Shown here: one piece after another, positions 38,901-53,900 of the stretch
How positions within the stretch are numbered: position 1 is the first letter of the stretch
Layout of the letters: every line of letters begins with the position of its first letter
NCBI RefSeq assembly: GCF_042242105.1
Contig: NC_092021.1
Location: forward strand, 6,932,355-6,996,354
Direction: 5' to 3'
From: Pempheris klunzingeri
Lineage: Eukaryota; Chordata; Actinopteri; Acropomatiformes; Pempheridae
DNA: 64,000 nt
Program-made: the position numbers and the translations under genes
The notes under the pieces: model-generated
The model's input: only the letters and a program-made list of their open reading frames with translations
Databases searched by the model: none
What the model was told of the DNA's origin: nothing

Positions 38901-41900
38901 GTATCACAATATCATGATCCTAAAAAAAGAATTTTGATGACTTTAGCTGGAATGGAAACATGTAACCTCTACTAGGACCCTAACACCACTGGATCAGTGC
39001 GAAGACTAACCTCAAGCAACAGTTCCTCACCCATCTGTCTTGTTGATCTATGACACCTCTCTCCTCCTCCATTCCCCCTTCTCTCCATCCTCACCCCTTC
39101 CCCTCCCTCATCCAGGAGGACAGTGAGAGATACTCACGTTCTTCACGGATACACACGGTTTGTAGCCCTCCCTCTGTTTCCATCTCGTCAAGTCTTTCCT
39201 CTGTAATCTCGCCCTCCACCACTTGGAAAAGGTTAAATACATTCGAAATGTCCGTCCTGGAAGACCGCAGCTCAGTGTCTACTGTTGGTTTCAGCTTGAT
39301 AGATTTTGCAGACTGTGTGAAAAAAATAAAGCAGTCCCTCCCCAAAAAATTGGAACAGGCTCATATTGTAGACTGGCTTCTATTTCTAATTTTACCTGCT
39401 GTATGGCTTTAAGATGTCTCACTATTTCCTGATCCGTTTTAACCGGCTGTTAATTTGAACTCAGTGTTCACCTGTTGCCCTGATAAATCCAGACAAGTGG
39501 TCATTTCCACAACACTAATTCTGTTTGTACTGTGAAAAATAAGTAGGTGTTGGGTTTCTTTGACAGTACGAAAAATATTGTGAGTGTAAACAGTTAAAAA
39601 GATGAATAAAAGAAAGAAGGTCACTATGTTGGCTTTACAGTTACATTATTCTTATATAATACAGCTAATTCTACCCCTTCTCACACATTTTTCTTACCAG
39701 GCTTTTATTAGCTGCTAGCTTTATCTAGCCACACTAACGGGTCTTGTATGCCAGCTTTTATTTGACAATCTGCTGTATCAGGTAAATCAGTTATTCTGAG
39801 ATGTGGTGGTTTATGTTTCCTTTGTATTCTTCTCAAGAGAGTTTCTGTAAATGGTTTCTCCTTCCTCATCTCAATGAAAATGAGGGTCACGCACACACAC
39901 ACACACACACATCACATCTTTAACTGTTAACTCCGTTAATTGGACCATGCGCGGTTACAGCAGGATACCTCCCGTCACAATGTGCTGCTCACCGTTGACG
40001 CAAATCACACATTGCGACCATTTTCCGAACCCTAACCATCCATTTCAATCTCTCACTCTCTCACACAGCTCTCAGACGACGATGAGCGGATGTCAGTGGG
40101 AAGCCGGGGCAGTGTCAGGGTCAGTATCACTCAAACAAGCACATTCATTAAAAAAAAAAAAAATCAAGAGACTTTCTTTAAAATCCTCTTCTCCCTTTTA
40201 AGCATCATGGAATTGGCTCTTTTTGATTCACAAAGTCACAAAGAGTGACAGAGTGTCTGTCCTTGGTTAACTTAACGTGGTGCTGTCAGTGTGGGTGGCG
40301 CTCGTCGGTGATGATGTTGTTGTGTCTTTTGCACAGTCGGACCTTGATGCAGTCGGGGCTTATGGGGTAAGGGTTGATATTCTTTTTAGCCTGCTACCCG
40401 AAGACTTGTCGTGGAAATAAGTCGTTGTTTGACTAACAGCTGTTTGAAGAAAAAAAACTCAAAGCATGAAGTAAATCTGTCTTGTGCAGTTTAGAAGTTG
40501 GGTTTACATAGAATTAGCTCCATCTCTCTTTATCAGACAAAGAATTTTAGTCTTTTCAGTTTTGTGTTTGAATTCAATGGACTTTAATAGAGCTTTATAT
40601 TCTGTCCAGTGTGTGCAAGATGAAAGTCAGTCAAGGTTTTTAATGGTTTCTAATTTGCTCATTTTGATGCGTCGGAAACAATAATGTGGCCTAAATAAGT
40701 TTCATGTGATTCTATTTAGTTATTATCATCGGGCGCGTTCTCATTTTTGCTCTTGTGAAGGAACGTGACTACCCTAGAGTGTGAAAGAGAGAGTGTGTGT
40801 TACAGACCCATTTCGCTCCAACCAAAACACAGTAGGCACTATTTTAGGCTCTGTTATGTCTCAAAACGTGAAGTACTATTCCTTCTGCGCTATGCAATGT
40901 GGAAAATTCTTCATACCAATCATTCTCACATGGCCTACGAGATCCTGGATGTTTGGCTCAGTCAGTTTATTAGCTGAATCAGTGAGTTGTGTGAAGAGCC
41001 CATTGTGCATGAATGTGTTGCTTGGCTTTCTGTATTTATAGCAACAGTTTTTAATGATGTTGCTACTGATTTCACCATTTTTCACACTGTTTTACGTGTG
41101 TGTTCTGCGCAAACAATAGAAATAGTTGTGGTTTTGGGGTAAGAAAAGTTTTGTCCAGTGTGCTCTCACCCTTCACTGCTCTCCCTCTCCTTCTCTCGCT
41201 CGAAGGGCTCCTCCTCACACTCATATAAGAAGTCAAAGAAAAAGAAGAAGCATAAGCACAAAGACAGAGATGTATGTAAAAGCTCAACCAGTAGATGTGA
41301 AAATGGCCGACAGAGAAAGGGCGTCAGTGTTTCTCACCCGTGTTCTTCATTCACAGAGGAACGGCGATGATGACGAGTACAGCGTAATGTCCAGCAGGGT
41401 TAGTAGCTGTGTGTTGAACTGACATTTGCATTTGGTCTGCTGTAGAATGAAGGAGTGCTTGCAACAACCTGTCACTCATGAACCCCCCCTCCCACCTCCC
41501 TGAACTCTCTCATGTTGTCAGAACTCCAGACTCAGTGATGAAAGCAGAGCATCTCGCTCCTCCAGGCTGGACCTCACGGTGTGTGTTTCCCCCGTCTCCA
41601 GTCCTTATTTCTGAATGGCTTTAAAGGGATTGTCCCTATAAAGTGAAGACTGGAATTGTGCTTTGAAATACGTAGTTTGGAGACAGAAATAATCCCGTTG
41701 CTTTGAGGCATTCTGCAGTGGGTGGAGCCAAAACATGTCTTTAGTATGAGTGTTACCTACCTGGCGTCTTTGATTGGCTATGTGCGTCATGCAGAGGGGA
41801 AATGTTCTCATCCACTTCATCAGTACACAAGTAGAATCTGAAATGGAAAAAGGAAAGAGAGCTGCCTATGACAGGCAGCAGCGAGCCATAGGAAAAAGCC

Positions 41901-44900
41901 TGCTTGAATTAAAACAAGATGAAGAACTGGCAACATTAAATGGAAAAGGAAGGACTCCTGGTTAGAATATAAAAAATATGAAGTCCCTTTATTGTTCTAG
42001 TCATTCACTCAAAAGGAAGAACAGAACACATAAAATGTAACATTTAATGTGAAAAAACGCCAGAAGTTTGTGCTGTATGGTGGTTGTTAAGTTGTACTTA
42101 ATTATCTCTGCCTCCACAGAGGACATGGTAGTTCTTGTTGAAGCCAGCACTCACAGTTTCTAAACCAACAGCTACGTATGAAATGCAGTAACAGCATGTG
42201 GTGTGCCAATAAGCTGAACCTCAGGATGTTGAAACTACGCTATGTGCCGCCTGATAGATGCACTGTGGGTGACATTTAGTTTTTTGTGGTGTTTTCCACC
42301 CAGAGCTCCAGACTAAGTGATGACAGCCGGGTGTCTCGAGGCTCCAGATTAGAGCTGCAGCCGGTGGGTGGCACTGCTGCACTGCAGACCGCTAATGGCC
42401 TGCGTTTGACCTGGGAAAGTTTGGATTGTTTTTGTATGATTTTTATTGAGGCATGTAGTGCACTGCTGATCAAACTAATCAAACTGTCCTGTGTCACACT
42501 AAAGAACGTAGGACTTCCTCATTGTTGTGAGTCTTTGTGCTGTGTTTCCCGATGCCAAAGATGTCAAAGCAGCGTAGGCATTTTAGAAAGCATGCTGATT
42601 GCCCAATTGTTCTGTGTACTAAAAACAAGTTACACTCATGACTTCCAGGGATGAATATCTGTGCACCATCTGTTCTACTGCTGGGCAGGGCCCATTAGAT
42701 AGCACAGGTTAAAAAACACAAACATAAAGGCTTGACTAGCTTATTGTGGAAGCTTAAAATGGTACATAAGTGGATATATATGAAAATGTTTTGGAGTATT
42801 AGTTGAATTGGTTTGTGTGTGTGTGTGTGTGTGTGTGTGTTTTGGATTTGCTACACATTTATACAGCATTCATCCTCCCTCGCCGTGGTTTGCTTGCTCA
42901 GTGTGACTACATCGCTAACAGGTGCACGCTGTGCTTTGGTTGAGGAGACAAAATAATGGCTCTGAACTTCCCCTCATTGCTATCTCCCTCTTTCTCTTTG
43001 CTCTCTCCTCTTGCTCCCTTCTGCCCCTCTCCTCATTTCAGACCTCTTATGCCTCCTCTGACTTGTACAGCTTCAACGGTCTGTCCTCTTCCAGAAACCC
43101 AGGTTCAGCTTTTAATGGTTACCAGGTTTGTATACAGACAAACATTAGACAGACACATGCTGTAAACACTGGCAGGAAAAAAACAAACTCTGCACTCCGT
43201 AGCTGCTACCTGATCTTCCACCTCTCTGTGGAGAGGGACAAGAAAAGAGAGTTCCTTTCCAAGACTGAGTAAAGTTAAACCCTTGCTGTGGTCTCACAAA
43301 CCTCGTCAACCTGCTGCCTTGTAAACGTCGTTCTTACTCCTGACTCGACCCTCTGTTGCAGTTCTGCAGGTCACTCAGTCAGATCACCCAGGAGCTCTAT
43401 CTTAGGGTTGGTTCCATTCATCTCAGCTCACCTTTACCCACTGCAACTTCCACACCGTGTTAAATGACACCAGCCTTCCTAACAACACCCGAAACTCGGC
43501 TTGTTTGTCTCCAGGGCTTCCAGTGAAATGCTTGGTTACTCTAAATCCATTGAGCGCTGACATCAGTTGTTGTAATTTGAGTTCTGAATGGAGCCACACA
43601 TCAGGCACTAAAGGCAGAGCCTGTTTTTTCTTCACCTCTGAGTAGAGCAGCATGCAAGGAAATCACAAAAAGTCACCGTTCTCACAGTTTAAGCATGAAC
43701 ATATTACTGACGGTGTGTGTGTGTGCGTGTATTTGTGTGTGTATCATGAGCAGAGCTCCCTATATGAAGACAGCCTCTGCGGTGGGTCCCGGCGAAACAC
43801 TGCCTCCAGCTCCCATGTAAGATTTCCTTGGAATCGTGGCTTTGTCGGTGTGACGCACATGAGAGCGAGCTGGTCAGGTGTGAAGACTGTTGGGTGTACC
43901 CGTGTTGTAACCTGTCAGACTGCTAATAAAGACAGTACCTCGTCAGAAGAGAGCGCGTAAATCCAGCGTGAACACGAACCAGCTGTGAAATAACGGAATG
44001 GGCCGCGCTTGAAGTTTGCTTTTATCCGTCGCATTCACCGAATTCCGAGCAGCTGGTGGCGAGTTCTAACTCACAACAGTCTGAGCTGTTGAGTTGCTCA
44101 GATGAGGTTGAGATGCACATTTTGCATTAGGCAGGTTGTGTTTAAGATCCCAAATTGCGACATCAGTCATCTCAAGCATGCGTTCGCTGCCAGTTCTATT
44201 ACGTAGTATACGTGTGTGCATGCTCGTCTGTGTTTGCCTCCACATGTGGACAGAAACGTAACGGTCTGTTTCCTCCGCAGCCTGTAGAGTACACTAGTTA
44301 TTGCAGCTCCAGCTCCAGAACCTCCTCCAGAGCCTCCTCCAGAGCCAACTCAGCCCGCACCAGCCCAGTGGTGAGGCCCCCCCCCTCCCCAGACACCCTG
44401 CCACCACCTGTGGGATTTCAATTATATGAGCCCACTTCTACATGATGCTTTTTACCTCATAAGTCTGTGACCAAACTTGACATCCATCACCGCAACATTT
44501 GGTTTGTCAGTCACCATCTCGTATTCAACACGAGTGGACTGTGTTCACTACGAGTGTTATGGTTTGCAGATTTGGGAAGTGGGTGAATATTGTTCTGAGT
44601 GCTGTCAGGTATTTCCTGGTGGACCATTGTAGCACAGTCTTAACCAGATGTTAATGTTTAGCTCCATTGTTAGTGAGGCAGCATTCAGAGAGGCACTGAA
44701 CTCCCTGCTGGTCACTCAGCTTAAGAAAATCACACACTAAACATTAATGCCTGAAATATAACTATGAAATGCAAGTCATCAGTCTGGTTCACTGGGTTTT
44801 GGATTAAGTACAGATTGGAGCCATCTGTCACAGGCCTGTAGCATCAGAGGGAGTTTTAGTCGAGGCTTCACAAAATCCTTTGTGTGAAAATATATTTTTT

Positions 44901-47900
44901 TTTTTAAGTCACTGATTTGCCAGTCGAAGAAGCAGCTTGCTACATCAGAATACACAAATCAGCATAATGAAATAATAAAGAATAATTGTGCTTAAAGGAT
45001 GCATTCATTCATGTTTTATGCTGGACATTTAACTCTGTCACACATGCAACCAATTCATGTAATTTGGTTTAAATTCAGAATAATGTTTTGAAAAGGTGAT
45101 CTATTTTGTGTTAGCTGACACACTGTTTTCTAAATGATGGTCTCCCTTAAATTAAGGGAGAGGGGGGCACCTGAAGTGACAAGTTAGATTTAAGAGTAAA
45201 GATGAATGAGCTTTTTAAGCACTAGTGATGATTTGTAATTAGTTCTTTACTGTCTCGACGTCCTCATGTCTCCTCCAACATGAACTTTTAACCGGCTGGT
45301 GTGTTTGGCCCGTGTGTTGTTGTGTTTCGCCCCCTGGTGGTCGATTCAGGACAACTGCGGCTCTGTTGCCAGCTTTTTGAGGAGCGCGGCCAGTAGCAGT
45401 GGCCTCCCCCGGGACCTGGACGATGTTACTATTCCTGACTTCTCTGACGTGAGTCGCTTTGCACCAGCAGGAGGCCGCGGCTGTGATGTGAGCTGAGTTC
45501 CTGCTTGGTTCCTCTTTTTTTTTCTTTTGGTGCACTTAACCCAACGTGGAGGGCTGACTGCACATTGTGTTTGTGTCAGAGGTTAAGTGTGTGTTGACTG
45601 TGGTTGTTTTTGTGTGTGGCGGGAAGTGAAAACAGAGGATGGCCTGGTTTTTGAAGTGTTTTAACACATGATCTGTTTAATGGACTGTCAGACTCTCTTT
45701 TGGCCTGTTAAGTTTTGGTCATTTTAATTTTGACATCTCTTAAATTTGATTTTAGGTTTGACATCTTTCATACTAATGATTTGCATGGTGTTTTTTCTTA
45801 ACATATTCATTAGTACAAAGCAGATTGGAATGCTTGGAGGCATTGTTTTATCTGTTGCGTCACCTGTTTACCTGCTTTTTCATTAGCAAATGTCAAGGTA
45901 AATCGTCTTATCAGTGCTAGGCTGCCTGTAGTGAGGATATTGGAACTTCCTTCCCCTCTCAGTTCATCTTCATGGCCCGGTGGCCCCTATATCATCCTGT
46001 GTTTGCTCTGACTGTACTTTACTTCTCTCAACAGGTGGAGGACAGAGATTATCTTGAGAAGGTAAGTGGATCACATCCCAAATTCTGTGTGTTATGTTAC
46101 TCAAGGTGCATGACATGCCGGGTAATGAAGAGTGTTGGAATTTAACATGGGATTTACTGTATTTTATACTTGATTGTGTGCTAAAGAGCTCTAAAAAAAA
46201 ACACTTTTTAAAACTAAATGTTTTCTTCCTTTAGGGATCTCGAGCTGCTTCTGCCTTAACAGCAGGAACCCTCACCTCCTTAGGTGGGACTTCCTCGCGG
46301 AGAGGAAGTGGCGAGACGGCTATAACTGTAGATGCAGAGACGTCTTTACGAGAGATCAAGGTAATGCTGAAGAAATGTACCTTCCTACGGACGGAGAGGA
46401 AATTTTCCCTGTGGATTGTTGTTTTTGATAGTGTGTATCATGCAGGGTTATTGGCTTGTTATTATCATCATGAAAACCAGAACTTAAATGGCCAGTCGCT
46501 CAGACAAAATCTGTGTTTTTGGACAGATGATGCTTGATGTGTGCGTTATATTGGAAATTAATCTGAAATTAGTCTTTGCTCAATCAGTCTACCAAAACTG
46601 ATTATCATGTGGCCCCATTGAGAATTGACAAGATTTTGGATTTTGGTGTTGATTACAAAAAGGTATTACATTTTTGTACTCACACTCACAAATTTAGTGT
46701 AGAAGAGGGAAAGACCGTCTCCTGCAAACACTTGTGTTGCTGTCCTCATTGCTTGGTCACCAAACGCTCTGCGCCGCCTTTGTCTGATGCCGTCACACTG
46801 CGCTTCTCTGCTCACTGCTGCCGCACTCTTCACCAGGAGATTCACGAACTGAAGGATCAAATTCAAGATGTGGAATCCAAGTACACGCAGAACCTAAAAG
46901 AAGTCAAGGTACCAGCCTGAGACCCTCGCAAGAACTCCAGACTCACTCTTAACTAACAAGTTTGGTGTCTCTTACTCCGGCTAGTTTGGACTTGTTACTC
47001 ACAGTGGGCCAAATGTGCAATAATACTGCATGTGCAGCCAGTTCACTGATATATTACCCAAGGCACAGTTAATAGTTGGGATTCCTTTTCCCCTTCAGAT
47101 CAATAAACCAGCTGATAGTTTGCTAACTCTGAAAGCCTTTGAATTGAACCTGAAATTAACCATGAATGTTTGATTCTAACAATAAATCATCTAGAAACGA
47201 CTCAAATGTCATGTCTGTCTAAGGCTTGGCGGATGCTTTCTAACTTGTGTGTGAACTTGCAAACCGGTGATCTAACGAGCAAAGTTGCACGTGCTTGTTT
47301 CTGTCTTTCTTCGTTTAGGTCTGCGTTTGTATGCGTACTAGCTTACACTTCTTTTTTTTTTCCAGTTGTAAGATACAGATAAGCATACAGGTTTGACTTC
47401 CACATACTTGTGGATTCCCTGCCAGCTGCATCCACCTGTTGCACCAAACATAGAGTACACAAATCACATTCTCTGTATGTGGTGACATTAGGATACGTTG
47501 GTGGAAGTGGAGGAGAAGTACCGTAAGGCCATGGTGTCCAACGCCCAGCTGGACAACGAGAAAAACAACCTGATGTACCAGGTGGACACACTCAAGGATT
47601 CGCTCATGGAGCTGGAGGAGCTGCTGTCTGAGTCACGCCGGGAGTATGAGGAGAAAGTCAAGGTACGGTAAACAGTATAGAAACTGTAGGAAACCTGAAA
47701 GGCTTAAATCTGCTATCTGAAGTGATTTTTTTTCCTTATGCATAAACCATTAATGCATCCATCTGTTTGGAGTGTCATAAAACACACAAATAACCTAATC
47801 AATAAATTGTTTCTTGTGAGGTCCCAACTCTGTTTGTTAAATGCCAGTTAAGTCTGTTTAAACCACTGCGAACACACTGAAGGTGACACACTTCACAGGA

Positions 47901-50900
47901 GTATTACTCTTTGCTGGCTTGTACAAGTTTGTTATTCACATAAGCTGCTTTCCACAACAGTCTCAGCCGTCTTTAGGTAGGAACCCTCCACTCTGCTGAA
48001 GTCCACAACACCCAAAACTTATGGACTTTGGCTTTATAGGTGTGTAGCAGAAACCTAGACGTAACTTTTTCTATCAGTTTTCTGAATTAAAGACCTACCT
48101 TCTACAAAGCCCTTAGAATGAAAACATAACCTGTTTGAGGCGGAGAATCTTCATCTATAGTTTCATTATGATCGCATGGTCATGCTTTTGCAGCCAAAGA
48201 CTGAGAATGTTCAATAAAAGTTACAGACTTTGCTCTGTAATGCATGCGTACAGCTTTACCCACAACCCGTGAATGCATCAGGTGTTTTGAAGAGGTTTCA
48301 AAACTTTTTTTCTCATAGAAGACATGGGAGGTTAAAAGATCAACAGTAAGGTGAAGCTGGACAAGAACTCAGCATACATGAGTGTTATTGTGCTGGAATT
48401 ACAACAAAGTGGAGCTTAGTAAGTTTTAGCCGACTCCGTTAATATACATGATCCAAACCCCCAGTTAATGCTTTAGTTTGGGCATTACAGCTTCACAAAT
48501 GCGCAACAATAGACAGAATGTGTGCAGTTTATCAGCCAGTGGGGACTGTAACACACAAGACACAGTCCCCAGTGTGAAGACTTCACACTTGTTTCCGTGT
48601 GTCTGAGGTAGATGTTTAAAAGCAGAACAAAAGGGTTATTGGTTGTCAAACTGTCCCCCCTTACAGGAATTCGAGCGGGAGAAGCACGCCCACGGTGTGC
48701 TGCAGTTCCAGTTCAATGAAATGAAAGAGACGCTAAAGCAAAGTGAAGAGCTGCTAAATGTGAGTGTTTGTCCCCCCGGTGTGAATGTGTGACATGGGGT
48801 GCAGAAGTGGAGCCTCCCGTAGGTTAAGAAGACGGATATTAAGAAAAGAAAACAGATGTCTTTTACTCAATTTCTGCATATTGGCTGCATTTCACAGCTT
48901 TCTTTTCTTTTCACACCCTGTATTTGTATATATACTTGGACTGCTTCTTCTCTTCTTGTTAACTCTCTGCACCTCTCAAACCTTGTTTCCTTTTCTCCTG
49001 TCGTTTAGGAGATCCGTCAGCTGCATATAAAACAGGAAGGTTTTGTTAGAGAAATATCTGACCTTCAGGAGACGGTGGAGTGGAAAGATAAAAAAATTGG
49101 GGTACGGCCTTTGAGCCCTGGTCCAGCAGTTTTTTGTTTATTACCTTTATCACATTCAGCAATTACATTTGCTGACAATTCAGTGTCTCCTTTGCATGAA
49201 TGCCAGCTCTTACTCACCTCCCTACATCTTGTACACTTTCCTCTTCACCTTCTTTGCCACTTGGGGGCTCTGCTCAGGCCTTAGAGCGACAGAAAGAATA
49301 CACTGACGCTATCCGCATTGAGCGAGATGAGCTCAGAGAAGAGGCAGTGAAGCTGAAAGACATTCTGAAGGTACTCAGTCAGTGTGTGACTTTGTGTGTG
49401 CTATTTCAGCCTGCTGCGTGTAGTCTGGGGAAGAGCATTTAAAACAAAGTGTGAAAATAAAGTATTGTTGATATGATAAGAAAAGCTTAAAGGTGGATCC
49501 TGGATTCCGGTTTATTGAAGGTAAAAGGTAATTAGAAGTGTAAGTTTATTTTCAAACTGTCAGTTTGAAGCAACAAAGTACAAAGAAAACCCAAATATAC
49601 AGCATTCATGTTTATTTTCAAGATGCGTTATCTGTGGAGCTAACATATGACCTTTTATTTTGTCTAGAAACATGGAATAGTATTGGGACCTGATCTGAGC
49701 ATCAATGGAGATGTTGGTGAGACCCAAGTTGACGGCTCCCCCAGTGCGGACCCTGCTTCCCAGCTGGCTCAGGATTCACAGACTTCCCCAACGGAGGGGA
49801 ACAGCATGCTCGGTACAGCACACTGGAATAAAAACATGTTGCTGCATGGCTTGGCATAAAACTGTCTGAAGTTCATTCCAAAATGCTTTATTGAGTAGTG
49901 ACAGATTACATGTATGTAAGTAAAAAAAAGTATCCTTTTGTTTGTTTTTTTACTGAATTTTCAAATGGTTAATGTCTGGTTTTGGAATGAACTCTTCAGT
50001 TCCCAGCATTGTTGATCTACAATGTCAAGTGTTATTTCAGCCCTGATTGGCACTGACGTGAAAGGATCAGTCTGGTGATATTCTATATTTTTGACCATGA
50101 TGAGTCCTTAAAGAGCTCAAAGCCAATGTGCTGAGGAAGATTGTGTTACTGAACTAAATAGACAAACCTTGTGGAAAGATTGTTTTACTGTTTTTTTTTT
50201 TTTATTGTGAACAAATTCCATGAAAATGCCCAAACCAACAATGAATTGAATAGAATGGAATATCTTATTCCACTGTGCACTGAGCCTTTTTTAATGATTT
50301 TGTATTTGTGTGAAAGATACAGTACATCTTTAGTGGCAACCAGTAGGCTTGTGTGTTATTCCTATAGATGGAGTAGGGAAGTTGGAAAGTGGTGAGAGGC
50401 GGACTAATTTATTATTAATAAGACTTTTCATGGAATTTGTTGACAACAAGAAAAATATAGAGAAGCGCCAGTCTTATCCTTTAAGCAACTTCTGTCCGAC
50501 AGCTTGCTCTCCTGTAGAAACTGTGATTCCACCTACAAACTCCCCTCGCTTTGTCTTCTTTGCTAATGTTTCGACTTTTATTATGTTTCTCTTGCACCGC
50601 TTTCATCATTTCAGCTAATGTATTAGTTATGAATCCCAACTAACTCTGTTAATGCAGGTGGTGCTGGTGTGTAAATGCTGACAGGTCTCTACAGGATTGA
50701 TGGTCTAAAGCACTTGAGAGTTATTTTAGAAGAAATTAGTATGTGTCTGTTTATTTGGATTATACAGTGTATATATACTGCAATGTCAACCTTTTGGCTG
50801 CCACTTCAGGCTACTTTTCTTGCCGCATTACTGGGGACCAAGAACTTCCTTTCGGTGTTCTTCATGCCTTTCTTCTTCATGTTCATCTTGTGCTTCTCTT

Positions 50901-53900
50901 GGTCGTCTTGGCTCTGTGCTTCTCTTTCTGACTACTGAATCAATCAGGTTTCCTGCCTTTCCTTCTGTTGATGCACTTCCTTATGAAGATTACAGTTTTG
51001 AAAATCATCTCTATCAACGTATGCTCTTCATGATCTCTCAGGCAACACAGAGGAGAATCATTTGAGAAGTAACGGAGAGGAAGAGGTGGATCCAGAGCAG
51101 CATCAAGAAATGTTTGAGGAAGCCAAAGAGAATCACTTGAGTGCTGATACACTCTGTAATGCTGCTGGTGCGTCTGCACTGGAAACGCCTAGCAAAGAAC
51201 AACCAACAGAAGATCAAGAGACATTCGTAGCCACAGAAGAGCATGACGTTGAAGAAAGTGGCCCCAGCAAGGACTTAAATGTTGACACTAATGACTGTTC
51301 AATCACAAAAGCCAAAGATATAATTATTTGCAGCCCTGGGCTACAAGGGATTGTATCAAGTACTGAGGAAAATGTCCCAGAATCAGAAACATCTGACAGG
51401 GGAGGCTTAGGAGAAATGAGTGACCCAGATTTTGTTGAGACAGATACCAAAAACAGTAGTGTTGACACACACATTAGAGAACAAGAAAACAAACAGGTAG
51501 ATGTTGAGGAAAGTAATTTGAGAACTACAGAATCATGTCCTCAGCAAAAAGTTGCACAAGATGTTATGAAAGAAAGTTTACCTGATGAATCCGTCGCAGT
51601 TGTATCAAATACCAAACCTAAACAAGAGCTTGAGAAGCCCGAAGAGGCAGAGAATGATGAGGCAGAGGAAATATCTAGTAAATCTCAGCCTCAGGGTGGT
51701 TCTGCTTCAGGGAAGAAGAAGAAAAAGAAGAGGAGAGGCAAAAAGAAAGGAGGAGCTCTTGAGACTAAGAGCCAACAGAAAGAAGGAACAGATAAAGAAA
51801 ATGGCAACACAGAAAAAGACACTGAATCGGCTAATAAGCCAACGACAGAACCTGATATTGATGGTTCTGCCACTGAAACCTTCAAGGAATCAAGGGTGGA
51901 TCAAGTTAAAAATGAAGAAACTGAGGAGGTAGATGGACTAGAAGCAGTGAAACCCACAGAAACCTTTTCTCACAATGAAACACTCAAAGAATCAAGACTG
52001 GATCATATCACAGATGAGCACAACCAGGAACAAACTTTGGAGACGGACAACATAGAAGAAGTAAAGGCCATTGCAACTAATGAATCCTCTTCTTACTTTG
52101 AAACCCCCGAGGAAATAAGAGCGCCTCATGTTGCAGATGAACAGAACGAAGAACAGAGTTTGAGAACTGAAACAGTAGGAGGAGTAGAGGCAGTGGCACC
52201 CGCTGCAACCTTTTCTCATGTTGAAACTCTCAAGGGATCCCTAAAGGATGAACAAGGCGAGGAACAAACTGTGGAAACGGAGAAAGTAGAAGAAATCAGA
52301 TCCATGACAAGTCCCGTTCCAGAGACCAACGTCAGTACTCCTGATGTTATTAGCAACTCCAAAGGTGCAGAGAGCACTGATGGTACTTCCTGCATAGATA
52401 ACTCTAAACTTGAAAAAGACCTCTCAACTAGTGGCAATGTCATCCATACTGAATTAGAAAGTGTTGATAGTGCTGAGGATGAAGTTAGGTGTCTTGATGA
52501 GATGAAATCTGAATGCACAGCCAATAACCCTGAAAACACCTTTGAAACAAACAGTACGGCAAACACTGAAGCTCTGTCATATGTTCCAAGCTGTGATGAT
52601 GAATCTGAATCCACAAAAAATCCTGAGTGTAAGGAGAACATGTCGGTGTCCCTGTCTTCCACTGACGTCTTCAATGATGGTCTCAAGAGCTCGTCTGGCT
52701 CAGAGCCGCCGTCAGAGCCACCATCAGAGCTGCAGGCAGAGCCGCCGTCAGAGCTGCAGGCAGAGCCGCCGTCAGAGCCACCATCAGAGCTGCAGGCAGA
52801 GCCACCATCAGAGCCACCATCAGAGCCACCATCAGAGCTGCAGGCAGAGCCACCATCAGAGCCACCATCAGAGCTGCAGGCAGAGCCGCCGTCAGAGCCA
52901 CCATCAGAGCTGACTGCAGCCGTGAAATTGGGCAGCAATGACACTCCCATCAAGGTTTCTGAAAGAGATCACGAGGAGGAAAATGAGACAGTCAAAGTTG
53001 ATGAAGAGCCAGGAGCAGAGACTGAAAAAGAATCCCTTTCTCTCAGTGCCATATCTCCGAGTCAAGATGGGGATAATTCAGAGCTAAAAGCAGACAAAAC
53101 AGAATTGAAGGAGCTGAATGGAGATTTGAGGCAACCTGAAGGTTTAGTTGAGCCAGACGGCTGCTCGCATGGTGAAACAGGTGAAGGCTGTGACGGTGCA
53201 TCATTGAGAAACACTGATGCGTTAGACACTGAAAAGAGTCTTTTGGAGACTGTAGAACAGGCTCAGCAATTGGATGACTTAGAATGCCAGACATTACAGT
53301 GTGAGGATCAGATTGATGGATCAATAGCCGCAGTGGCCTCTGGAAGAGCAGAGATCAATACCATCGATGTGTTAAATACACCAGACTCTCCACAAGAAGC
53401 TACTGATGTGGGGTCCTCGATGGAGCCAGACCACAGTGCTGAAGAACCAGCTGCTGCAGAAGATCCAGAGCATGAATCCAGTCAAAATGATCAGCAAAGT
53501 GAGACGTATCTTTCTCCTTTGGCAGAGCAACTGCATGAACCCAGCAAAGACGAGTCTGAGAATAATGATTCACCTCAACCCACCCTGCAGGAGGGTAATG
53601 AAGAGGACGATGAAGATGAGGAAGGGCAGTCCTTTGATTTTGATGACATGGATATGGAGGCGGCTATAGCGACGAATCTCCCTATAAATCCCGAAGAGGA
53701 CGAAGTTGAGGAGGGAGTTGAAGTGATGTCAGATGAAAGCAACAATGGTAGTAAAACTCAGTCACGTGAGAATACACAAGACGAGCCGGTTGAAAGCAGC
53801 GACGACAAGTGTACAGCTGATGGTGACCAGGAAGACGCACCAGATAAGGAGTCAGATATTATGCCGGAAGACTCTTTGGCTAAGGCGCACGGCGCACCTG

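Noticed and set aside
42286..42654. A 122-codon plus-strand frame
   Set aside because: It is read-through of lrrfip1 exon 11 into its intron; the splice donor at 42364 ends the real exon.
52216..52953. A 245-codon frame on the minus strand
   Set aside because: It is produced by the 12-bp minisatellite, which stays open in several frames. The product is Gly/Ser/Asp repeats with no domain.
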